NCBI GenBank assembly: GCA_025435555.1
Contig: JAIWWG010000124.1
Location: 16,079-80,078 of the forward strand
From: Chytriomyces cf. hyalinus JEL632
Lineage: Eukaryota; Chytridiomycota; Chytridiomycetes; Chytridiales; Chytriomycetaceae
Length of the DNA: 64,000 nucleotides
Direction: 5' to 3'
The translations under genes and the position numbers were made by a program. The stretch's first letter is position 1. The number at the start of each line of letters is the position of its first letter. Shown piece by piece: positions 45,930 through 53,685 of the stretch. The notes beneath the pieces were generated by a model. That model saw only the letters and a list, made by a program, of their open reading frames with translations, had not been told where the DNA came from and searched no databases.

Positions 45930-46759
45930 ATGTCCAACAAGCGCATCACCATCTTCTACGACGTTGTGTCGCCGTTCTCTTGGTTCGGATTCGAGCTGCT
46001 GCGCCGGTACCAGTCTGTCTGGAAGGGCGTGGACGTGACTCTGCAACCCTTCTTCCTGGGCGGTGTCATGGGCGCGTCGGGCAACAAGCCACCAGCAACG
46101 AACCCGTACAAAGGAGCCCAAATGCTGAAAGAGATTCCGCTGTTTCGCAAATTGTACGATATTGACATTGGGAACCCTGCGAGTTGAGTGTATTTTTGGG
46201 ATTTTGTGTTTCACGCCGGTCACAACAGCGCACAAGTGTCTGATATGCTTGTTGTGTTTCAGACTTTCCGGAAAAGTCGCTGCACGCCATGCGCATTCTT
46301 CAAGCGCTGAAATTACAGGGATCTGACAAATTGACCGCTGTCTCGCTGGCATTCTGGGTCAGTCCACGTGTTGCTGACGAAACTGAGTTTGCATCCCACA
46401 TGATAAAACTTACACACATACGCACCCCACAGAAACTATACTGGCACGATGAAAAAAGTATCGAATCAAAGGACGATCTGCAAGCGTACCTATCCCCCAT
46501 CGTCGGCGACGCCGCCGCAACGCGTCTCGTCCAACACGAGAGTCAAACCAGTGAAGTCAAACAAGCGCTCGCCGATGCTACAAAGGAAGCTGTCGATGTG
46601 CATGGCGCCTTTGGAGCGCCTTGGTTTGTTGTTCAGAACGGGAATGAGACAATGACGTTTTTCGGGAGCGACCGTATGGAAGCGATTGCCTTCTTTTTGG
46701 GGGAAAAGTATGTGGGTCCGTGCCCGCCTGGGTATAAGCAGGAGAGCAGCAAGCTTTAA
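45930..46759 (+). CDS. Kappa-class glutathione S-transferase (DsbA fold), 3 exons, 224 aa
   Basis: Exons: 45930-46182, 46263-46357, 46433-46759, phases 1 and 0. Landmarks: ITIFYDVVSPFSWFGFE with the SPFS active-site serine, LQPFFLGGVMGASGNKPP, NFPEKSLHAMRILQALK, KLYWHDEKSIESKDDL, and AVDVHGAFGAPWFVV followed by TFFGSDRMEAIAFFLGE (thioredoxin-fold cis-Pro and helix). Length matches GSTK1 (226). These enzymes are mitochondrial or peroxisomal and conjugate glutathione; there is no clear C-terminal peroxisomal SKL (ends ESSKL), though SKL-like: the last three residues are SKL, a canonical PTS1. Peroxisomal location is therefore likely. Confidence 0.93.
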
Positions 46760-46854
46760 AGTTTTTAGTTTGGACGTCCGAAAAAGGGAATAAATAACAA
46801 TTTGGATTTGATAAAGTAAAAAATAAATTGTTCAAAAAAAAAAAAACACCGATT

Positions 46855-47249
46855 ATGAACAACGAAAGCGCGCTATATTCCCTCCAGAACGCAATGACGG
46901 TCATGCGAGAAGGCTCGGTGAAAGGAGCAGCGGTCAGTTCTGACACTCACTCGCAAGACTTTGTCCTCTTGCCATACTAACCGAACCATACCCTTCTCGG
47001 ACATCCATCAACCACCTGGACATCCCCATTCCGCAATGCAAAAAACCCGATCGAACACTGTCTCTTCAACAAATAAGCCGTTTGATGCGGAAGTTGCAGC
47101 TGTAGCCTTGTTTGACGCAGAGTGCAAAGTACGCGCGTTGCGACAGTCGCTAATGATGCGGCTTCGCAGGGCCGAGGAGGAAAGAGCTGTTCTAGACAGT
47201 CTCGATTCAAAAGTGGCGGCTGCCCTTGATCATCTGGTGTGTGTCTCGG

Positions 47250-47281
<32 letters not shown>

Positions 47282-48033
47282 CAAAACTGTCAACTTCTCT
47301 CCCTGTCGCTTCTAACTTTTTCTCGTCCTATTTGCATTCTGGTTTGATTTTTTCGACAAGACTGAAAACGCGCATTCCTTCATTCGTATGCCTGAAAAAG
47401 CGATCGAGGCAGACACGGATCCCATCGCATCAGCTCACGAGTCACCAATTCCGTCCGAAGAGCCACACTCAATAATTCCAACTGAACCTGCAATTCCCGC
47501 CGCACAGTCAGCAACCACGAAACTTGTCAAATCCATCGCAGTTTTATCCCTGGAAGAGTATGAGGCACTTCCGAAATATCTATGTACGCACTGTTTCTTT
47601 GCTTTTTGTCCGTTGTTCAACATATCCGCTGACTTTATTTCTTTTGATCATGCAAAAAAAAGTGAACCGCATGAGTCTGGATAAAGTAAACGCATCCATT
47701 TCCGAATTCAACAAACTCGTCGCAGCAAAGTACACGTGCCTCAAAACACCTCACATGAAAATGACCAAACAGCAACGCGACCGGTTTTGGGAGCACAAAA
47801 AGGCGTCCAACGATGGAACCAAAGGAAAAGCGTTTCTCATGGAGCGTGAAATTAAAGAAAACTGGTGGGGAGGTGGGTCAGGGGGTGAAGGGTTTGCGGC
47901 ACGGAGAGACAAGAATGCAACTGGACCTTTTAAATTGGATACTGTTGGGAGAGCCGTGTTGGCTTTAGTTCGCCACTTGGGAAGGATCAAAGAAGTGCGG
48001 GGTGGTGGGGATACGCGGATTGTGATTGTGTGA
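46855..48033 (+). CDS. SKA1: SKA1 kinetochore subunit homolog, 4 exons, 276 aa
   Basis: Exons: 46855-46932, 47078-47236, 47361-47583, 47663-48033; phases 0, 0, 1. N-terminal helices (ALYSLQNAMTVMREG; DAECKVRALRQSLMMRLRR) would form the three-way coiled coil with SKA2/SKA3. A ~60-residue linker follows. The C-terminal microtubule-binding winged-helix domain has LSLEEYEALPKYLLNRMSLD, VNASISEFNKLVAAKY, KQQRDRFWEHK, GKAFLMEREIKE, and the signature EVRGGGDTRIVIV at the end. SKA couples kinetochores to depolymerising microtubules. In yeasts this role is taken by the Dam1 complex. Intron 1 has a TACTAAC branch site with the first AG about 95 nt later; intron 2 holds a ~30-nt T run. Confidence 0.92.
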
Positions 48034-48408
48034 ATAAGTGGGAAGCGCGAGTCGAATGAATGAATGAAGGCGCTCTATTAATCAACCCTGTTTTGGATTG
48101 GATATCCCCGTAAGTGTGAGTCTGTCTGTCTGCTACTCCTATGGTGCCCCAGTATCGCAACAGCAGAACAGCAAATGGCGTGTCTCAAGCTCGTTATTAT
48201 TTTTTAATTGGTCCAATTGTTGTTTCAGTGGATCAACCAATCATTTCCATCACCTCTGAAACGAAATTTTTTGTACCGAGTTTCAGTTCATTTTATTGCA
48301 GCACAAGGACGAAAGGGACAAGAGCACCGGTGCACCACACACGGCAACACCCCCCCGATCTCCGCACCTCCTGCTCCCCCGCATCCACGCATTTCCATCT
48401 GGACTGGC
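48034..48408. other. Intergenic region 5' of the first Ser-rich paralog
   Basis: No gene supported. From the SKA1 stop to the ATG of the first member of the tandem family. The open frame of the downstream gene continues upstream of that ATG to about 48208 but the alignment with the other two paralogs begins at the ATG, so the extra part is treated as leader. Confidence 0.5.
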
Positions 48409-49176
48409 ATGGCATCCCTGTCTCCACGCAGAAGATGCAGCACACCGACTGTCTCGATTCCAAGCCAAGAGCAAGTCTGTGTTCGCAAGCTTTCAAAGGA
48501 CGATGAGCTGCAGCTACACTCGCCCACAAACTGGATGCATGCCTTTGCGTCATCTCCATCGCCCACACACTCTGCATGCGCTCGAGCAGCTTCCCTGTCG
48601 CCGTTGACGGCGCAGGTGGCTGCTGTCTCCCCTTCACTCAACACACCTAATACCAAGAAAGAGTTGCCGGACAATTCTCCCGTTTTCAGCCATTCCCCAC
48701 GATCTCCTTTGAACGTACCTTTACGCAAGGCGGCAGCACCGCTTCGACGATTCTCAGTTGGAAACGAAGAGCACGATTGCATTTCGAGCGCAATTGCAGC
48801 GCTCATGCGGTCCCCTGACACGATATTTGTGCAGCAGCAGACAATGCACCAAGAGTACCCCCTCATAACGCTGTCACCTGTTGCGGAGGATATCCCCCCA
48901 CCGGCATTTGCTGAAACGGACGATGATGATGCTTCCATCAAAAATGTCGAATTTGACTGCTCATTTGGCAAGCAGGATGTACAGTCAAACGGCAGCAGCA
49001 TTCTCACTTCGCAACTGCTCAAGAGCAAGTCTGGCGAAACACACTCGCTCCCGTCGTCACCTTTGATTCGGGCAATGGCGCTACCGCGCAAGTTTTCTAT
49101 GGACTCTGGGATGGGGCTGGCGCCATCTCCGAGTGGATCTGTTCGAGTGGGTCGGTTCACAGTGCGTAGGCTGTAG
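48409..49176 (+). CDS. Tandem Ser-rich protein family, member A, 255 aa
   Basis: Single exon. No known domain; Ser/Pro/Ala-rich and probably disordered, but it shares three blocks with the next two genes. Block 1 (residues ~23-46): VCVRKLSKDDELQLHSPTNW then MHAF. Block 2 (~113-133): RRFSVGNEEHDCISSAIAAL then M. Block 3: the last ten residues, RVGRFTVRRL. The start aligns with the start of member C (MASLSPRRR vs MSLQQRR). Basic-x-x-Ser and Ser-Pro sites are frequent, suggesting a phosphorylated adaptor. Inference only; no function is assigned. Confidence 0.8.
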   Translation: MASLSPRRRCSTPTVSIPSQEQVCVRKLSKDDELQLHSPTNWMHAFASSPSPTHSACARAASLSPLTAQVAAVSPSLNTPNTKKELPDNSPVFSHSPRSPLNVPLRKAAAPLRRFSVGNEEHDCISSAIAALMRSPDTIFVQQQTMHQEYPLITLSPVAEDIPPPAFAETDDDDASIKNVEFDCSFGKQDVQSNGSSILTSQLLKSKSGETHSLPSSPLIRAMALPRKFSMDSGMGLAPSPSGSVRVGRFTVRRL

Positions 49177-49653
49177 AAGCGTGAAGGTGTGTGGGTTGTG
49201 GTGGAGAACATGAGACGGGCGTTCTTTTTCATTCATTGCGCGGGGGCTGGTCTCATACACATGGTCGATTCTCTTTTTGCGATTCCTTTCTCTTTTGTTT
49301 ACTGATCCACTGGAAGGGAGCATATCTCTTTCGATGCATTCCACCCCCCCCCCCCTCCTTCCTCTCTCTCTGTCTCTCTCTCCCCCTGCCTACTCACCCA
49401 CCCAAACAGTTCGCAGCAAAAGACTCTCTTTTCTCATTTTGCCAATCACTTTTTCACATAAAAAAAAGTCCGTTTTCCGTAAATAAAAAAAAGAAGTTGT
49501 TTTGCCCTTTATTTTTAATCACTGCTTTTTGTGGGGAAACCAATCATTCCACCAATCTCCATCTTCCATCTTTCGCAACCAACCAACCAAACCAGCAAAT
49601 CCCAGCAACAAAACTCACCCAAACTCACCACCCACCCCCACCCCCAACCGAGC
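49177..49653. other. Pyrimidine-rich intergenic/leader region
   Basis: No gene supported. Contains a C run (49346-49355) and CT-rich tract 49355-49392, then CCAACC/CACCC-rich sequence up to the ATG of member B, similar to leaders of other genes here. Small ORFs in it are Ser/Pro/Phe composition artefacts. Confidence 0.5.
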
Positions 49654-50505
49654 ATGCTGTCCCCACCCCCTCTCTGTCCTCACCAGCGACCCACTGCAGC
49701 AGCAGACGTCTTTGTCCAGCCACGCAAACTTCTGGATGTCGAGGTCAATGCTCTCCCCTCCCCCAGTCTCTGGTCGCATGCATTCGGCCCCTCCGCATCA
49801 CAGGCTGGGAGCCCCTCGCTTCACGGGACGGATGGCACCTCATCAGCCACGGGCGGTGATCTCACATGGCTGGGAGACTCTGATAGTGGTGAGGAGGGCG
49901 ACTTTGATTTATAGTGCTTTGACCATCCCCCCTCCCTGGCCTGAACTAAATCATCATTCCTCCCATATTCCACAGACAATGACGACGCAGAGACTCCCAA
50001 GCCGCGAAACTCGACTCTTCCGCGCATGAGACCCAGAGTTAAATACACTTTTGGGATCGGGAACCAACAGCATGAAACTTTTTCAAGCGCCATTGCCGCC
50101 CTCATGACGTGCACAAACCCAGACACGAATCTCGCAACGGACTCGGTCACGGTTAAAACGCCGTCCGACTTTTCTGGCCGCTCCCCACGTAAAGATGAGG
50201 AGGAGCCGCCTGGTTCCGGTGGCAACTATACCACCACCACCACCCCGAGTTTGGCGGCATCACCACCAGTATTGCTTCCAATCCGGATTCCATCCGCACC
50301 CACCTGTTATACCAGTTTGGATAGAAGAGGGGAGCGAGGTTGTGGCAACGGAGGAGGGCGGGTATTGTCCGCAAGGTCGCTTCCCGATCCGATTGTCACG
50401 ACCTTGTCACCTGCTTCTCTGAAATTTACAGGGCTTCCGGCACTTATGCTGAGTGCAGATGCTGCAGTGGAGAGAAAGGGACGGTTTGAAGTGCGCAAGT
50501 TGTGA
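49654..50505 (+). CDS. Tandem Ser-rich protein family, member B, 2 exons, 254 aa
   Basis: Exon 1 49654-49888 and exon 2 49976-50505, phase 1, 87-bp intron with TGAACTAAA branch site; the only family member with an intron. Block 1 (residues 20-44): FVQPRKLLDVEVNALPSPSL then WSHAF. Block 2 (50044-50106): YTFGIGNQQHETFSSAIAAL then M. Block 3 (50473-50502): RKGRFEVRKL at the C-terminus. Outside the blocks the sequence is Ser/Pro/Gly/Thr-rich and unalignable with A or C, so only the blocks are under constraint. Function unknown. Confidence 0.82.
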
Positions 50506-51130
50506 CCAATCAGACATTTCCTTTTATTTTTGTTATTTTCTTCCTTCCTTCTTTCCTTTCTCCCACACCCCGTGTCCCCGGCGCGCATTGCAGTCGTTTG
50601 TCATTTGGACTGCCGCGACCACCCCCCCTGTAGTTATAAAAAATGCATCCTTTCATTTTTTCTCTTTATTCCTTCTTCATGGTTTTTGCTCCCCATTTCT
50701 TTCGTTCTCAACCAACATATCGCATTTTACTCGCATATCCATCCGATTGATGCCTGCATGCACAGGACAGGCAATAAAAAACCAGTTTGTCATTGTCCAT
50801 TTCTTGAACGCGAATCAGCCCCTTCCGCCTTCCGCCAGACATGCAACCCTGAAGGCGCCTGTATTCTCTCATTCTTACCGAATCAACGGGAGCAGAGTCC
50901 GACTTGTATGAACAAACACGTAAAAAAACAAAAAGGTTCAGCAGTTGTACCTGACTATTTTGACTGACCAATATAAATTTTATTTAAAAATTATTGCAGA
51001 TTTTTTCTGTATTGCCGCAAAATCGAATCGCTCACTCACTCATCTCACTCATCTCACTCAAAACCAACAGCATCAAAAACGACCTTAAACAGCAACCGAT
51101 ACCTGTTCCACCCAGTCCCCCATACACATA
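50506..51130. other. Intergenic region between paralogs B and C
   Basis: 625 bp, no gene supported. T/C-rich on the left, A/T-rich around 50960-51010, and ending with repeated CTCACTCATCTCACTCATCT sequence (51032-51059) before the leader of member C. No remnant of a further copy of the three family blocks was found. Confidence 0.5.
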
Positions 51131-51667
51131 ATGAGTCTCCAACAACGCCGCCTCTCCACCATCGAACTCTTTGTCCAGCCCCGCAAGCTGTCAAACTCAG
51201 ACATGGCCCTCCTGCCAAGCCCCACAAACTGGCTGCACGCCTTCCCTCCCTCGCCTTCAAACAACACACGCTCCGACAGCACCTCAACCAGCTCCTCTGC
51301 ATCTGTACAGGCAACAGCATCATCACGCTCCAGCAGCAGCTCATATCCGCGAACTCGGTACCAAGTGGGACATTCGAGTCATGACTCTCTAGCAAGCGCA
51401 GTCGAAGCTCTCATGCGGCAAGATACCGAATACAATCAGGCCACCACCACCACTACCGCTGTAGACAAGGGTGCCGTTGTTTCTCCAATCTCGTTTGCGA
51501 GAGTGACGTTGCCAGATGTTGCCGGGGCGCAGTCCACGTTACGGATGGGATCTACCACGACGAGTTCCCTGGACCGTGGTGGCTTGAGAGTGGTGGGGTC
51601 AGCAAGTGATGCGACAGAGTCCTCTTGCTGCACGAGGAAGGGTCGGTTTGAAGTGCGGAGGTTATAG
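51131..51667 (+). CDS. Tandem Ser-rich protein family, member C, 178 aa
   Basis: Single exon, shortest of the three. Block 1 (residues 14-38): FVQPRKLSNSDMALLPSPTN then WLHAF. Block 2 (51356-51415): RYQVGHSSHDSLASAVEALM. Block 3: RKGRFEVRRL at the C-terminus. The order and approximate spacing of blocks equal those of A and B; the spacer between block 2 and 3 is shorter. Member C has the highest identity to B in block 1 (FVQPRKL). Ser/Thr-rich elsewhere. Same strand and order as A and B suggests local duplication. Function unknown. Confidence 0.82.
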   Translation: MSLQQRRLSTIELFVQPRKLSNSDMALLPSPTNWLHAFPPSPSNNTRSDSTSTSSSASVQATASSRSSSSSYPRTRYQVGHSSHDSLASAVEALMRQDTEYNQATTTTTAVDKGAVVSPISFARVTLPDVAGAQSTLRMGSTTTSSLDRGGLRVVGSASDATESSCCTRKGRFEVRRL

Positions 51668-51890
51668 CGAAGCCCGTTTCGTAGATTCGTCAGGGATGTC
51701 CCATCTGTACATTGTCTCCCCAACTCTCTTCTCTCTTTTCAGCGCGCATTTATTGGATACATTTTTAGTAGAATAAAAAAATCATGATGCACAGTCAGCC
51801 GCTTCTTTGGTCCCAATGTTTTTTTTATGTGTGTGTGTGTGTGTGTGGGGGTTGTTGAAAGGGAAAAATTACTTTAAAATACCAGCTTTT

Positions 51891-52543
51891 TCATGCAAAA
51901 AACTGCAACACTTTCTCCAACGCTCGTGCACGGTGCGAGATTGTGTTTTTGGTTTCCTTGGGCATTTCGGCATACGTCTGGGCAAAGCCGCTGGGCTCAA
52001 AGATGGGGTCCCACCCAAAATCAAGCGGCCCACGTGCTTTGACGATGGAGCCGTCGGTTTTGCCTTCAAAGATGTGTACCTGTGAATTTCCGAGAAAAAA
52101 CGAAAGGGGTCCGTCAAAGACAAAATAAAAAAAAAAAAAAAAAAAAGGAAATCCGCAAGCATGCAACAAACCTCCTTTCCAGGTCCCTCACAATATGCAA
52201 ATGTGCACAAAGCGTACGCAGATCGATCCTCAAACCCGTCCAGCATTCTATTAAGCCCATTATGTCCAACACCTTCAAGAAACCATTTAATGTAAGGCCC
52301 AGGCAGTGAATTGAGGGCATTGAAGCATAACGAAGTGTCTTCGACAAGCACTGCGCCTTGCACCGCCTCCGCAGCGAGTTTACACTTTTCAGCAGAGACT
52401 TCCGCTGTGGACGCTGCTTGCAGTTCGGGAAGATCAATCTTGCGGTTGACGAGGGTCAAGTGTGTGCAGCTTGCGAGGATGGCTTGGACTTCTTTCAGCT
52501 TGTTGGCGTTGCCGGTCACAAATGTGATGGTTCTGGCTGCCAT
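51891..52543 (-). CDS. HAM1: HAM1/ITPA nucleoside triphosphate pyrophosphatase, 2 exons, 186 aa
   Basis: Exons (minus) 52543-52172 and 52079-51891; 92-bp intron with a T run. Landmarks: [18 protein letters not shown] (nucleotide-binding start), [103 protein letters not shown]. All catalytic and metal-binding positions of the ITPA family are present. It hydrolyses dITP, ITP and XTP to the monophosphates and so keeps deaminated purines out of DNA and RNA. Normal length. A (GT)n run at 51831-51846 lies just downstream. Confidence 0.95.
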
Positions 52544-52640
52544 TTTCAACGATTGTTTTTTTTTTTGCACTCTTCATCCAACCAGAGTTTACTTGAATGC
52601 TTTTATATACACTGCGCACACATACATCAGTTTGACAGAT

Positions 52641-53318
52641 TCAGTCCAACTCATCCAAGCGTGCCCGTGCAGCACTCAAATCAGTTGCATCTGGTTCAAC
52701 AACGCCAGACCAGTCCGCCTTGACAGCCGGCAAAAGCGAGTTTAAAAACTGAACACCCACCACAGGCTCATCCCACGCAGAACGCGCTATTCCATTTTGC
52801 AGAGAAACGTTATTCTTTTGCTGCGGCTGCTGTTGATTCGCTGACACTGAACTCGCTGGCACCCACACAGCCCGCGGATCCGCCCCTTCCACTGCCACGC
52901 GTCGAATTGCAGCCAATTTCTCTTGTTCTCGCCGCATTGCATCTTGAAAAAGTATAGCCACTGCAGGATCCGTCCATCGTGACTCGGGTTCAACAGTCTC
53001 AGTGTGACGACTGTCGGTTGTGTGTGTTGAAACAGAGGCGGCACCGTCCAACAACATGTTGCCCCATCCGGCTGCTATAATCTTGCGTTCGAAGGATGGG
53101 TCGTCTACCCAGAGTCGTGATGTCTGCGGTGGCACTTTGGGTGTTGCTGTTGTTGTTGTATCAGCGTCTCCCTTCTTTTTCCGACGCCGGCGACGTGGTT
53201 TGGAGGCATCTTCTTCCGGCTCGTCCTCTTGCTGGGTGTGCTGGTTGTCTGCGTTGGTTGCGCAGTCTTCTTGTTCGTTCATGGGTGCGTTGGTTGGCGT
53301 GCTGGATATATTTTCCAT
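52641..53318 (-). CDS. Unrecognised basic protein, 225 aa
   Basis: Single exon, ATG 53318 to TGA 52641. Residues ~30-50 pass from acidic (EDEPEEDA) to a strongly basic run (KPRRRRRKKKG), a likely nuclear localisation signal. The segments RLWVDDPSFERKIIAAGWGNML, RWTDPAVAILFQDAMRREQE and SAWDEPVVGVQFLNSLLPA each combine Trp with acidic residues and could be short binding motifs. No domain recognised. 97 bp separates its stop from the HAM1 start on the same strand. The long open frame and biased codon pattern support a real gene. Confidence 0.7.
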   Translation of the reverse strand: MENISSTPTNAPMNEQEDCATNADNQHTQQEDEPEEDASKPRRRRRKKKGDADTTTTATPKVPPQTSRLWVDDPSFERKIIAAGWGNMLLDGAASVSTHTTDSRHTETVEPESRWTDPAVAILFQDAMRREQEKLAAIRRVAVEGADPRAVWVPASSVSANQQQPQQKNNVSLQNGIARSAWDEPVVGVQFLNSLLPAVKADWSGVVEPDATDLSAARARLDELD

Positions 53319-53685
53319 CTTTTTGAGAAAGACTCATAAAACAGGAAACCTCGACACATAACATATGCTCAGATATGTATTCAAATGATCTAAACGCACC
53401 CGTCAAAACAGAAGTGAAAAAAAAAGGAAAGAAGACATTTGTAAAGAGATCATAACTGGAAACAAGGAAAGAGAAACAGGTCTTATTGCTGGCGCGGCAA
53501 AAGCACAAATCCAGAACAGGGGAAAGAGGCAGAACCGATTTTTAGAGAACCAAAAACAGAGAAACGAGAAACGTCGCATGTTTGTTTAAAAAAGGAAAAT
53601 AAAAAAAAACACCAGAAAATAATAAAAAAAACAAAGTGGGAGGAGCGCAGGGGCACGGGAGAAAAAGTGATCTCTCTCACCATTT
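53319..53685. other. Intergenic A-rich region
   Basis: No gene supported. Lies between the basic-protein start and the chitin synthase stop codon, A-rich on the plus strand (53415-53640). No conserved site recognised. Confidence 0.5.

Noticed and set aside
48288-49232. Minus-strand 314-codon ORF opposite Ser-rich member A
   Set aside because: The plus frame has motifs shared with two neighbours; the minus ORF has none and is a GC-driven shadow.
48409-51667. Trio considered as a secondary-metabolite or effector cluster
   Set aside because: No signal peptides, biosynthetic enzymes or cysteine-rich effector features; proteins look intracellular and disordered.
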